Origin: Streptomyces bacillaris
GTDB lineage: Bacteria; Actinomycetota; Actinomycetes; Streptomycetales; Streptomycetaceae
NCBI RefSeq assembly: GCF_003268675.1
Contig: NZ_CP029378.1
Location: forward strand, 1-64,000
Reading direction: 5' to 3'
DNA: 64,000 bases
Positions 49,089 through 58,068 of the stretch are shown here, piece by piece. The translations under genes and the position numbers were made by a program. Numbering within the stretch: the stretch's first letter is position 1; every line of letters starts with the position of its first letter. The notes beneath the pieces were generated by a model that did not search any database, was not told where the DNA came from, and saw only the letters and a list, made by a program, of their open reading frames with translations.

Positions 49089-51034
49089 CCGTCGATCAGG
49101 TCGCGCCAGACAGGCAGGATGCGTTGGACTCTCTGGGGCGGTGGCGGTTACGGCCCGGCGTGTCGGTGACCGCGCTCCACAACGGCGTACATCTGCGGGG
49201 CTGGATCACCAGCCTCACGTTGGAGGGCGGGGACGGTCTGCCGGTGCTCTGGGGCCGTCTGGCCGAGGCCCTGGCGGCGGGCGGGGAGCGGAGCGGGGCC
49301 GCCCGCGCGGAGCTGGTGCGGGCGGCCCCGGAGGGCTCGCCGCTCCGGGCCGCGCTGCTCACGGTCCTCGGCCAGTTGCTCGATCATGACCTGCTGGTAG
49401 AACGCTCGGGCGGAGAGGCCACGGGCGGTGCCGGGCCGTGGCTCGGGGCCGTGGCCGAGCGGCCCGGCGCTGCGGGCGCCGCGCTCGCCCGCAGCCGGAC
49501 GCGGGTCCTCGGCGCGCACCCTGACAGCGCGCTCGTCCGCGCCGCCGCCCGGGCGTTGAACCGTGCCGGTCTCCGAGCAGAGGTCGCCAAGGCGGCCGAA
49601 CTGCCAGACGGACACGTCCTGTTGGTCGCCTCCGGGCCCGGTGGACCTCCGGGCGCAGGACAGGGTCGGGAGGCGGCGGAGCGGGCCGTGGCGGTGGGCG
49701 TACGGGCGGGCCTCGGGTTCGTCACCCCCGTGGGCAGCGTGGCGCAGGCGCGGGCCGACGCCGAGACACTGGCGGGCCGGTTGCGGCAACGGAAGACCGG
49801 CCATCGGGCACCCGAACACCCCGCCTTGCCCGTGCTCCTGGCTTCCTCCGCCGCGCAGCGGCTGGTGTGCGCGGTGGCCGGGCTCCGCGACCCGTCGGCC
49901 GAGGCAGGTGACGCCCGGCTGCTCCCCGGGCTGCCGACGGCGCTGATCGCGGAGCAGGAGCCCTCGGGCGGGTTGCGGGGCGAATACCGCACCTGGCCGG
50001 GCCCCGTGCTCGTGGATGCCGACCGGGTCCGCCCGCGTGCTGACGTACGTACGTTGTCCGGGGCCCTGGCCCGTGTCCCGGTGCTCACCGACCCCTGGGC
50101 CGGGGTGCTGGACGAACCGGACCCCGGGGCGCTCCCCCAGCTGCCCGCAGCGCTGGTCCGCTGTGCGGCGGAGGGCGGTGACCTGGTGGCCGGTGGAGCG
50201 CGGGCCGACCTGGCGCGGCTGGAGGCGGTCTGCCGTGCGGCCGAACTCCTCCTGGGAGGCGGGAAGTCGGGCCCGGTGGTGGTCGGGGCGGGTGTGGAGC
50301 ACGCGCGCGGGCGGGCGCTGCGGCGGGCGGTGGACCGGGAGGCCGCACAGCAGACAGATGCGGTGGACGGCGACAGGCACAGCCCCGTGCCCTGGAGCCC
50401 GGAGACCGCACGCCATCCGCAGGCGGCGCACTGGTGGTCCGTCCTGGTCGGGCGCCTGGGCGTCGACGCGGCGGTGGCCGTGGAGCGCCTGGGCACAGCC
50501 GGCGGCGCGGGTGTGTTCGGCGCCCGAGTCGTCCGGAGGCGACACCGTACGGCGGTGGGTGCGCCACCCGAACTGCTCGGCTCGGCCGTCGAGGCCACGG
50601 TCGACGACGCCGTCGCCTACGCCGCGCTCTCCGCCGTCGTCAGGGTCCAGGCCGCCGCCGACGCACCGCACGCCCGGCAGTTGGTGACCCCCAGCGGTGC
50701 GTCGGCGGCGCTCGCCCGGTCGGCGGAGACGGCTCCCTGGGAGGACGCGGGGTGGACCACGGCATGGCTGGCGGAGTCGGCCGACCGGGAGCCCGGCCTC
50801 CAGGAGGCCCTGGCCGGCCTGACCGGGTGGTCCCCGCAGCCGTGGGAGCCGTCGCCCGGTGCGGACGCCGACGTCCAGGCGCTCTGGTCGGCGCTGCGGC
50901 AGTGCGGCTTCACCGTGCTGTCCGCCGGGGCCGATGCCCCGCACGCCCGCCCCGGCCCTGCCCCCGGCTCTCCCTCTGCCTCTGCCTCTGGTGCGGGTAC
51001 GCACACCATCACTCCCACGGAAGGACTCCGGTGA
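49085..51034 (+). CDS. Ocin-ThiF-like cyclodehydratase partner
   Basis: 649 residues, GTG start overlapping the dehydratase stop (GTGA) with GGAGGGGAG upstream. The N-terminal part (LGRWRLRPGVSVTALHNGVH, LRGWITSLTLEGGD, LTVLGQLLDHDLLVER) is like the leader-binding region of ocin-ThiF proteins; the middle has a Rossmann-like segment (VRAAARALNRAGLRAEV). In lactazole-type systems this protein (LazD) delivers the precursor to YcaO for azoline formation. The C-terminal 250 residues are variable and alanine-rich. Confidence 0.75.
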   Translation: MTVDQVAPDRQDALDSLGRWRLRPGVSVTALHNGVHLRGWITSLTLEGGDGLPVLWGRLAEALAAGGERSGAARAELVRAAPEGSPLRAALLTVLGQLLDHDLLVERSGGEATGGAGPWLGAVAERPGAAGAALARSRTRVLGAHPDSALVRAAARALNRAGLRAEVAKAAELPDGHVLLVASGPGGPPGAGQGREAAERAVAVGVRAGLGFVTPVGSVAQARADAETLAGRLRQRKTGHRAPEHPALPVLLASSAAQRLVCAVAGLRDPSAEAGDARLLPGLPTALIAEQEPSGGLRGEYRTWPGPVLVDADRVRPRADVRTLSGALARVPVLTDPWAGVLDEPDPGALPQLPAALVRCAAEGGDLVAGGARADLARLEAVCRAAELLLGGGKSGPVVVGAGVEHARGRALRRAVDREAAQQTDAVDGDRHSPVPWSPETARHPQAAHWWSVLVGRLGVDAAVAVERLGTAGGAGVFGARVVRRRHRTAVGAPPELLGSAVEATVDDAVAYAALSAVVRVQAAADAPHARQLVTPSGASAALARSAETAPWEDAGWTTAWLAESADREPGLQEALAGLTGWSPQPWEPSPGADADVQALWSALRQCGFTVLSAGADAPHARPGPAPGSPSASASGAGTHTITPTEGLR

Positions 51035-52992
51035 GCCCGGTGACCGTCGCAGACCCGCTCCGGCAGGCACTGGCGGAGGAGACGCCCGCGACCGCCGTCC
51101 TCGGCACCGCCGACGCCCTGCGCCTCACCGAGGGCAGCGCGGTCGTGGTCCTGGACACCTGGGCCTTGGGGGAGGCCGAGGAGTTGTCGCGCCATGCACT
51201 GAACCATCCGGTGACGCTCGTCCCCGTCCGGGGCGACGGGGCGCTGACTGTCGTGGGGCCCGTGCTGCGGCCCGGCGCGCGGGGGTGTCTGGCGTGCGGT
51301 GAGTACCGGCGGCTCGCGACGATCGGCGGCCGGGTGCCGTGGCACAGCTCCGGGCTGCGGCTGGCGGGCCGCCCCTCCCCCGCGTTCGTCGACGCCGTCG
51401 CCGTCCTGGCCGCAGCGCTCTCCGACGGGGACGGGGCGCTCGTCCATGTCGTCCACAACGGCCGGGGCACCTGGTCGACCCACCGCCTGGAGCCGGTCGG
51501 CGGGTGCGCGGTCTGTCTGCCGCTGCCGCCGGACGGGCCCGGGGCCGCCGAGGCGGACTTCGGTCCGGAGACGCGCCGGTCACCGGGTGCGCCGTGCGAC
51601 CCGGAGTCGCTGCGCGAGCCCAACTCCCGTACGGACGTGGCGGGTCTGCGGGAGGTGCTGTTCGACGAACGGTTCGGGCCGGTCCACCAGATCCTGCGCA
51701 CCGAGGAGTCCGTACACAGCCTCACCAGTGCGTACGTGACCTACGGCCGCCACCTCCGGGACGGCGGCTACGGCCGGTCCGTCGACTTCGAGAGCAGCGA
51801 GCGCGTCGCGCTCTTCGAGGGTGCGGAGCGCCTGGCGTCGATGAGCCCCACCGGCCGGCGGACGGTGCTGCGCGCCTCGTTCGCGGAGCTGGGCCCCGGG
51901 CGGGCGGTCGATCCGGTGCGGCTCGGGCTGCCCGACCCCGTCCACCACGGTCACCCCGCCTCCGCGACCGTCCCGTACACACCGGATCTCGCACTCGACT
52001 GGGTGCACGGCTGGTCCCTCACTCGGGACCGTACGACGGCGGTGCCCGAGCACGTGGCGTACTGGGATGCGAGCCCGGGGCGGCCCCGGGTGGTGTACGA
52101 GTGCTCCAGTGGCTGCGGGCTGGGCAACAGCCCCGCCGAGGCGGCGTTGTACGGGCTGTTCGAGGTGGCCGAGCGGGACGCGTTCCTGATGGCCTGGTAC
52201 GCGCGCACCCCGCTGCGGCGGGTCTCCGTTCCGGCGGACGACCTGGAGGTGGCGCATCTCGTGGACCGTGCGTCGCTCGCCGGTTACCGGGTGGCCCTGT
52301 TCGACGCGACGAACGACTTCCGGGTGCCCGCCGTCATCGCCGTCGCCCGGCACCGGGGCGAACCCGACTCCGCGCCACGGGCGTTCGTCGCCGCCGGGAG
52401 CCACCACCATCCGCGTACGGCGATCCGGTCGGCCGTCGCGGAGGTGGTGACCAATGTGGTCAACGCGGTCCACCGGCACCGGGCCGAGCCGGACATGTTC
52501 GACCGGCGGCGGCTGCTCCCGATGCTGGAGCGGCCCGAGCTGGTGCGGACGCTCGCGGACCATGTGGCCGTCAACACCCTCCCCGAGGCCCTCCCCCGGC
52601 TGGACTTCCTCGACCAGGACGGGCCGGAGGACCCGGGCGACCCGAACGGCTCCGACCGTCCGGGGGCGGACTGGCGGGACGTCTGGCCCGAGGCGGCGGC
52701 GCCGGAGCCCGTACCGGATGTGCGGACCCTGCTGGAGCAGACCGTGACCCGGCTGGCCGGTCTCGGCCTGGAGGTCATCGCCGTCCCGCTGAGCGAGTCC
52801 GTCGTACGGGACCGGCTGGGACTGCACACGGCGAAGGTCGTGGTGCCGGGGTCGCTGCCGATGACCTTCGGCCATGTCAACCGGCGCACGCTCGGGCTCG
52901 ACCGGCTGCTGGAGGTGCCGTTCCGGCTGGGGCGTGCGCCGCGCGTGGTGCGCCACGACGAACTCGTCCTCCACCCGCACCCGTTCCCGTGA
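51031..52992 (+). CDS. YcaO-type azoline-forming cyclodehydratase
   Basis: 653 residues, GTG start overlapping the upstream stop by GTGA. The N-terminal part has two CxxC pairs (CLACGEY, CAVCLPL) likely holding zinc. The YcaO ATP-site motifs include GLGNSPAEAALYGLFEVAER, AVAEVVTNVVNAVHRHR and VPGSLPMTFGHVNRRTLGL, and the chain ends in the proline-rich HPHPFP typical of azoline-forming YcaOs. It should convert the three core cysteines, and perhaps some serines or threonines, to azolines using ATP. Confidence 0.93.
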   Translation: MSPVTVADPLRQALAEETPATAVLGTADALRLTEGSAVVVLDTWALGEAEELSRHALNHPVTLVPVRGDGALTVVGPVLRPGARGCLACGEYRRLATIGGRVPWHSSGLRLAGRPSPAFVDAVAVLAAALSDGDGALVHVVHNGRGTWSTHRLEPVGGCAVCLPLPPDGPGAAEADFGPETRRSPGAPCDPESLREPNSRTDVAGLREVLFDERFGPVHQILRTEESVHSLTSAYVTYGRHLRDGGYGRSVDFESSERVALFEGAERLASMSPTGRRTVLRASFAELGPGRAVDPVRLGLPDPVHHGHPASATVPYTPDLALDWVHGWSLTRDRTTAVPEHVAYWDASPGRPRVVYECSSGCGLGNSPAEAALYGLFEVAERDAFLMAWYARTPLRRVSVPADDLEVAHLVDRASLAGYRVALFDATNDFRVPAVIAVARHRGEPDSAPRAFVAAGSHHHPRTAIRSAVAEVVTNVVNAVHRHRAEPDMFDRRRLLPMLERPELVRTLADHVAVNTLPEALPRLDFLDQDGPEDPGDPNGSDRPGADWRDVWPEAAAPEPVPDVRTLLEQTVTRLAGLGLEVIAVPLSESVVRDRLGLHTAKVVVPGSLPMTFGHVNRRTLGLDRLLEVPFRLGRAPRVVRHDELVLHPHPFP

Positions 52993-53059
52993 ATCCCGCC
53001 CTGCCTACGAGCGACCGCCGCCGACCACCGACCACCTCACCGGAGCAGGAACTCATCCC

Positions 53060-54784
53060 GTGACCTACGGCCCCGACGACACCCCCTGGCTCAGCCTCCA
53101 CTGCTTCCTCCGCTCCACCCCCGAGGACGTCGACGCCTTCCTCACCGAGGAGGTGGCTCCGCTCCTCGACGGGCTCGTCGCCGGGGGCGAGGCCGGTGGG
53201 TGGTTCTTCATCCGGTACGACGAGGGCGGGCACCATCTGCGGATCCGGGTGCGCGGGGCGTCGGAGCCGACGGCTGTGTCCCTGGCGGACGCCCTTGCGA
53301 AGGCGGCCGGACGGCTGCCGGACACCGGGGCCAGTGCCGATGCCGGGACCGGGCAGGCGGAACACGCCGAGGTCCGTGCGGTGCCGTACGTTCCCGAGAC
53401 CGCGCGCTACGGAGGGCCCGCCGCCCTGCCGGTGGCCGAGGAGGTGTTCGTACGCTCCAGCCGCGTGGCCGTGCGGGCGGTCCGGGAGACCCCGCGCGGC
53501 AGCGCCCGGCTCGCCCTGGCCATCGATCTCGCGCACGCCACCGCCCTCGCCTGCGGCCCGGACCGGCTGGCGGCGGCACAGTGGCTGCGGCGCCACGCCG
53601 CGGGCTGGCGGTGGGCCGACGACGTACCGCTGCTGGGCCCCCGGTACGTCCATGCGAGGGTCAACAGCGTCTACGCGCTCCAGCGGGACGGTCTCGTGAG
53701 CCGTGCGCACGCCGTGCGGCAGGCGCTGAACGACGGGACGGCCCCGGCCGTGCTCACCGACTGGTACGACGCCGTGCGCGACGCCGATCAGGCGCTGCGC
53801 TCCGGCCTCCCGCGGCCGGGCCGCCCGCACATCTGGGCGTCCCAGCTGCACATGCTCCTCAACCGGCTGGGTTTGGCGCCCGACGAGGAGCGGGCGGTGT
53901 GCCGGCTGGCCGCGCGGACGCTGCTGGACCGGGGTGAGGATCCCTCGTACTTCCCGGACGATCACACCTCGCCCGACCGGCAGTACCTGGAGCGGAGCAA
54001 GTTCCACCTGGGGCGGGAGGAGGACTCCGCGCCCCGCGACGTACCACCCCGAGATCAGGTTGAGGAGCAGGTCCGTGAGCCGTCCGGTGGGCCCGTCGTC
54101 CGGGGAGGCCCCGAACTCCCTCTGCCCGCAGGGCCGTTCCCGGCGGCGGAGCTGCGTACGGTGATGAACAGCCGTGTCTCCCGGCGGGGTTCGCTCACCG
54201 GGCCTCTCGACGCGGCGACGCTCGGCACCCTGCTGTGGGGCGCGCACGCGTCCGGGCACGAGTCGGTCCTCCGGTTCGCGGACGGCGGTGAACGCCTCAT
54301 GCGCCACCGGCCGTATCCGAGCGCGGGCGCCCTCTACACGGTCGGTCTCCGGCTGATCGCGCTGGATGTGGAGGGGCTGGCGCCGGGCACCTACCAGTGT
54401 GTGCCGGACCGGCGCTCGCTGCGGTACGTCGGTCCGGCCCCCGCCCTGGACGACATCAGGTCGCTCTCCTCGTACCTCTCCCGCTCCGGGGACGACCCCG
54501 ACGGCATCGTCCCGGACGCGCTGCCGGTGGTGCTGGGGCTCTACGTGGACCTGGGGCGGCTCCGGGAGCGCTACGGTCTGCGCGCCCTGCGGCTGGGGCT
54601 CCTGGAGGCGGGCCACCTGGCACAGTCGCTGCTGCTCACCGCCACCGCGCTGCGGCTGGGGACCACGCCGCTCGGCGGGTTCCGGGACGATCTGGCGCAC
54701 GAGGTCTTCGGGCTCGACGACCTGGACCAGCCGCTCCAGTACCTCCTGCCGGTGGGCCGCCACCCGGAGTTGCCCACCCTGTAG
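53060..54784 (+). CDS. SpaB_C/thiopeptide-type domain fused to azoline dehydrogenase
   Basis: 574 residues. Residues 1-335 are a thiopeptide-type/SpaB_C domain (WLSLHCFLRSTPEDVDAFLT, WFFIRYDEGGHHLRIRVRG, PHIWASQLHMLLNRLGL). Residues 360-574 are a SagB-type FMN nitroreductase (RPYPSAGALYTVGLRLIALD, RLGLLEAGHLAQSLLLTATA, LGTTPLGGF) that oxidises azolines to azoles. The arrangement matches LazF of lactazole, where the first domain eliminates glutamate to make dehydroalanine. No second such domain, needed for the [4+2] pyridine in thiopeptides, follows. GGAGCAGGA precedes GTG 53060. Confidence 0.88.
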   Translation: MTYGPDDTPWLSLHCFLRSTPEDVDAFLTEEVAPLLDGLVAGGEAGGWFFIRYDEGGHHLRIRVRGASEPTAVSLADALAKAAGRLPDTGASADAGTGQAEHAEVRAVPYVPETARYGGPAALPVAEEVFVRSSRVAVRAVRETPRGSARLALAIDLAHATALACGPDRLAAAQWLRRHAAGWRWADDVPLLGPRYVHARVNSVYALQRDGLVSRAHAVRQALNDGTAPAVLTDWYDAVRDADQALRSGLPRPGRPHIWASQLHMLLNRLGLAPDEERAVCRLAARTLLDRGEDPSYFPDDHTSPDRQYLERSKFHLGREEDSAPRDVPPRDQVEEQVREPSGGPVVRGGPELPLPAGPFPAAELRTVMNSRVSRRGSLTGPLDAATLGTLLWGAHASGHESVLRFADGGERLMRHRPYPSAGALYTVGLRLIALDVEGLAPGTYQCVPDRRSLRYVGPAPALDDIRSLSSYLSRSGDDPDGIVPDALPVVLGLYVDLGRLRERYGLRALRLGLLEAGHLAQSLLLTATALRLGTTPLGGFRDDLAHEVFGLDDLDQPLQYLLPVGRHPELPTL

Positions 54785-54797
54785 GCGCGTGGACCCG

Positions 54798-55814
54798 TCA
54801 GGCGAACGCTTCCAGCGCGACCTTGGCCGCCCCGGCGATCAGGGCGTCGTCGGATTCGGCGTCCTTGACGTCGCGGCGGGAGAGGACGGCGATCGCGATC
54901 GGGGCGGCGCCCGGGGGCCAGACGATGGCGATGTCGTTACGGGTCCCGTAGCCCCCGGTGCCGGTCTTGTCACCGACCACCCAGCCACGGGGCGTGCCCG
55001 CGCGGATGGTGTGGTCCCCGGTGGTGTTGCGCTTCAGCCAGTCGGTGAGGAGGGCCCGCTTCTCCGCCGGGAGGGCGGGGCCGAGAGCGTACGCGCGCAG
55101 GTCCGTCGCCAGGGCGCGGGGCGTGCTGGTGTCACGGAGGTCGCCGGGCGTGGCGTCGCTGAGGGCGATCTCGTAGCGGTCGCAGCGGGTGACGTCGTCC
55201 CCGATTCCGCGCAGGGCGTCCTGGAGGCCCCGGGGGCCGCCCAGTTCGCGGAAGAGGAGGTTGGCGGCGGCGTTGTCGCTGTAGCGGATGGTGGCGTCGC
55301 AGAGTTCGCGGAGGGTCATGCCGGTGGCGACGTGCTTCTCGGTGATCGGCGAGTGGCTGATGATCTCCTCCTGGCCGTAGCGCACGAGGCGTTCCATCTG
55401 CGGAAGGCTCTTCCTGGCCAGGACGGCACCGGAGAGCAGGGCCTTGCAGGTGGAAGCGTAGGCGAACCGTTCGTCGGGGCGGTGGGTGACGGCCCGTCCG
55501 TCGCCGGTGTCGACCGCGTACACGCCGAGCCGGGCGTCGAACTTCCGCTCCAGCTCGGCGAAGGCGCGGTCCGTGCGGGGCAGGGTCTTGCGGGGCGTGG
55601 TCGAGGCCGACGGGGTCGGGCCGGGGCTCCCGCCGTCCGGGCCGTTCGCCGCACCGGACGGGGTGTCCGGTCCGCCCGTGGAACAGCCGGTGAGCGGGAG
55701 CAGCGCGGCACCGGCCAGCGCGGCGAGTACGGAACGGCGGGAGGCGGGGGCGGGAGCGGCAGGGACCTCGGTGGCGTCGGTGGGAGGGGTAAAGGCGGGA
55801 GGGCTGGAAGGCAC
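54798..55814 (-). CDS. blaL: Class A beta-lactamase, Tat-type lipoprotein
   Basis: 338 residues. The signal has twin arginines (SRRSVLAALAGAALLPLTGC) with a lipobox Cys. Catalytic motifs are STCK (Ser70-xx-Lys), SDN (YSDNAAANL), the Glu of the omega loop (RYEIALSDATPGD) and KTG (GDKTGTGGYG). It hydrolyses beta-lactams outside the membrane. GAGAGG sits before GTG 55814. Divergent LysR and penicillin-binding-like regulators match the blaL-blaA-blaB layout of Streptomyces cacaoi. Confidence 0.93.
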   Translation of the reverse strand: MPSSPPAFTPPTDATEVPAAPAPASRRSVLAALAGAALLPLTGCSTGGPDTPSGAANGPDGGSPGPTPSASTTPRKTLPRTDRAFAELERKFDARLGVYAVDTGDGRAVTHRPDERFAYASTCKALLSGAVLARKSLPQMERLVRYGQEEIISHSPITEKHVATGMTLRELCDATIRYSDNAAANLLFRELGGPRGLQDALRGIGDDVTRCDRYEIALSDATPGDLRDTSTPRALATDLRAYALGPALPAEKRALLTDWLKRNTTGDHTIRAGTPRGWVVGDKTGTGGYGTRNDIAIVWPPGAAPIAIAVLSRRDVKDAESDDALIAGAAKVALEAFA

Positions 55815-56003
55815 GGCGGAAGACCTCTCTCTCGACGGTGATCGTGCGGTCGGCGGATCGTCGTGCGACCGGCCGGCGGTGATCGTGGCGCGCCTGGGCC
55901 CGGTCACGGACCGGTTCCGGCACGGAGTGCGGGCCGCTGTGTCGGCCTTCCCGGAGTCAAACCCGCCGCCGGTCGGCATGTCGAATACAATCTCGGCATC
56001 GGA

Positions 56004-56024
56004 GTGATTCATTGGCCATATCAC
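56004..56024. promoter_or_regulatory. LysR-type operator, GTGAT-N11-ATCAC
   Basis: A perfect 5-bp dyad with exactly the T-N11-A spacing of LysR regulators, about 20 bases before blaA in the blaA-blaL divergent region. A second weaker pair, AATC-N13-GATT at 55989-56009, overlaps it. TACAAT at 55986-55991 could be the blaA -10 box. Confidence 0.65.
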
Positions 56025-56043
56025 CGCATGCCAGGGAGGCGGA

Positions 56044-57012
56044 GTGCTGACGGAACGGCACCTGGAAATCTTCGTCGCGCTGGCGGAGGAGGAGCATTTC
56101 GGCGCCGCCGCCCAGCGGGTGGGGATCACCCAGCCGCCGCTCTCCCAGGGGTTGCGGCGGCTGGAGGCGCTGCTCGGCGTCCGGCTGTTCGAGCGGGAGC
56201 GCGGGGTCTTCCTCACCGAGGAGGGCGCGCTCCTGCTCCCGCACGCCCGCAGGGCCCTCGCCGCGCTGGCCGAGCTGCGGGAGACCGGTGCCCGTGAGCA
56301 CGCGGACGGCCGCAGGCTGCGGCTGGGGCTGGCACCCGAGGTGCCGGCGCCGCTCGCGGCCGATGTGGCGGCCGCGCCGGTCCGGGCCGGTGACCGGGCC
56401 CGGATCAGCACGGTGACGGCCCCGAGCGCGTCGTTGCTCTCCGATGTCGCCTCGGGCCGGCTGGACCTCGCGGTGGTCCGGCACCCGTCGGTCCTGCACG
56501 GCCTCGCCGCCGGGCAGGTGGTCCTCCTGCCGACGTGGATCCTCACCCCGGCCGGGTCCGCCACCCCGGCCGGTCCGGCGGGCCCGGACCGGCCGGCGGA
56601 CAGCGGCGGCGCGGCGGAGTCCGGTGGTGCGGCAGAGTCCGGTGGTGCCGCGGAGGCCGGTGGTGCGGCGGTCCGGCGGCTGCCCGTGGCCGTACGTCCC
56701 CGGGGCGAGGCGCCCGCCGCCCATGACCTGTTCGTGGACACGCTGGCGAGCCGGGGCCGACGGGTGGAGACGGTGGTGGTCGCGGACGAGCGGGCCGGGC
56801 TGGCGCTGGTGGCGGCGGGCCAGGCCGTCCTGGTCACGGCCGACGAGACGCTGACGGCCTCCCGGGTCGAGCGGCGGCGGGCGACCGACCCGCCGCTCCC
56901 CCTGCGGCTCCGGGTCGTCTGGAACCCCCGGCGGTCCGGTGCGGCCTCGGAGGATCCGGCCGCGACCGCCCGGCTGCTGGAGAACGCCCTGGCCGAGGGA
57001 GCGGCCCGATGA
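56044..57012 (+). CDS. blaA: LysR-family regulator of beta-lactamase
   Basis: 322 residues. The N-terminal winged helix is LTERHLEIFVALAEEEHFGA followed by AAQRVGITQPPLSQGLRRLE; the rest is the effector domain with an internal alanine/glycine repeat (GGAAESGGAAESGGAAEAGG). AGGGAGG precedes GTG 56044. Its stop overlaps the blaB ATG. By analogy with S. cacaoi BlaA it should activate blaL. Confidence 0.87.
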   Translation: MLTERHLEIFVALAEEEHFGAAAQRVGITQPPLSQGLRRLEALLGVRLFERERGVFLTEEGALLLPHARRALAALAELRETGAREHADGRRLRLGLAPEVPAPLAADVAAAPVRAGDRARISTVTAPSASLLSDVASGRLDLAVVRHPSVLHGLAAGQVVLLPTWILTPAGSATPAGPAGPDRPADSGGAAESGGAAESGGAAEAGGAAVRRLPVAVRPRGEAPAAHDLFVDTLASRGRRVETVVVADERAGLALVAAGQAVLVTADETLTASRVERRRATDPPLPLRLRVVWNPRRSGAASEDPAATARLLENALAEGAAR

Positions 57013-57932
57013 GCGGAACCCGGCACAGCGGCGGCGGGGGCGGGGTGGAGCGGACCATCCGCTCGCTGTTCGACGACGCGGGCGTGCGAGGCTGGCTCCA
57101 TGTGGCGGAGCTGGACCGGCCGTCGGCCCGGGTCGCCCTCGATCCGGACGAGCCGGTGCCGATGGGCTCCGTCTACAAGATCGCGCTGATGGCCGCCTTC
57201 TGCCGGCTGGCCGACGCGGGGCGGCTCGACCCGCGCCACCGGCTCACGCTGGAGGCGGCCGACCGGGTGGCGGGCCCCACCGGCCTGTCCATCCTCCGCG
57301 ACCCGGTCACCATGTCGCTGCGTGACCTGGCGGTGCAGATGATGAGCATCTCCGACAACACCGCGGCCCATGCCGTGCTCCGGGCGGTGGGTACCGATGC
57401 CGTCGACCGGATGTGTGCCGATCTCGGTCTGCCGCACACCCGGATCCACGGCGGGGTGGTCGGCACGTACGACCGGCTGCTCGCCGATACGGGCGCCGGG
57501 TCGCTGGACGCCGCCATGGCCCGGGTCGCGGACAACGACACCGTCGCCCCGGCGGACGTCTACGACCCCGCGTACAAGGCGTCCTCCACCCCGGCCGAGA
57601 CCGCGCGGCTGCTCCGGGCGATCTGGACGGACGAGGCCGCGTCCCCGGAGAGCTGCGCCTTCATGCGCGCGGCGATGGGCACCCAGCCGTGGACCCACCG
57701 GCTCGCCTCCGGGTTCCCGTACGACGACGTGGCCGTCCACGGCAAGACCGGCACGTTCGGTTCCATGCGCCACGAGGCGGGGGTGGTGGAGCTGGCGGAC
57801 GGCAGCCGCTACACGGCGGTGGTCTTCACCCAGGCCGCCCGCGCCGACCGGAAGCTCCCGCGCGCGGACGCGGTGATCGGTGCGGTGGCCCGGGTCGCGG
57901 TGGAGGAGCTGCGCCGGGGTCACGGCGTCTGA
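57009..57932 (+). CDS. blaB: Serine beta-lactamase-like regulatory protein BlaB
   Basis: 307 residues with a class A beta-lactamase fold but no signal peptide: SVYK (GSVYKIALMAAFC), ISDNTAAHAVL and KTG (GKTGTFGSM). S. cacaoi BlaB is similarly cytoplasmic and is needed with BlaA for induction, possibly as a beta-lactam or cell-wall fragment sensor. ATG 57009 overlaps the blaA stop (ATGA), so the two are co-translated. A simple intracellular beta-lactamase is an alternative. Confidence 0.85.
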   Translation: MSGTRHSGGGGGVERTIRSLFDDAGVRGWLHVAELDRPSARVALDPDEPVPMGSVYKIALMAAFCRLADAGRLDPRHRLTLEAADRVAGPTGLSILRDPVTMSLRDLAVQMMSISDNTAAHAVLRAVGTDAVDRMCADLGLPHTRIHGGVVGTYDRLLADTGAGSLDAAMARVADNDTVAPADVYDPAYKASSTPAETARLLRAIWTDEAASPESCAFMRAAMGTQPWTHRLASGFPYDDVAVHGKTGTFGSMRHEAGVVELADGSRYTAVVFTQAARADRKLPRADAVIGAVARVAVEELRRGHGV

Positions 57933-58002
57933 CCCGCCGGGGCGCCCGACCGGCCGTCGGGGGCGGGGTGGAGCATTCTGGGCGCAGGACATCCCGTTCG
58001 GT

Positions 58003-58056
58003 GGATTCGACGGACTCGTCGGATCCGACGGACTCGTCGGACTCGATGGACTCGAT
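58003..58056 (+). repeat. Six 9-bp tandem repeats just before a ribosome binding site
   Basis: GGATTCGAC, GGACTCGTC, GGATCCGAC, GGACTCGTC, GGACTCGAT and GGACTCGAT run without interruption and pass directly into GGAGGAG, the ribosome binding site of the gene at 58069. Confidence 0.88.
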
Positions 58057-58068
58057 GGAGGAGCACCC

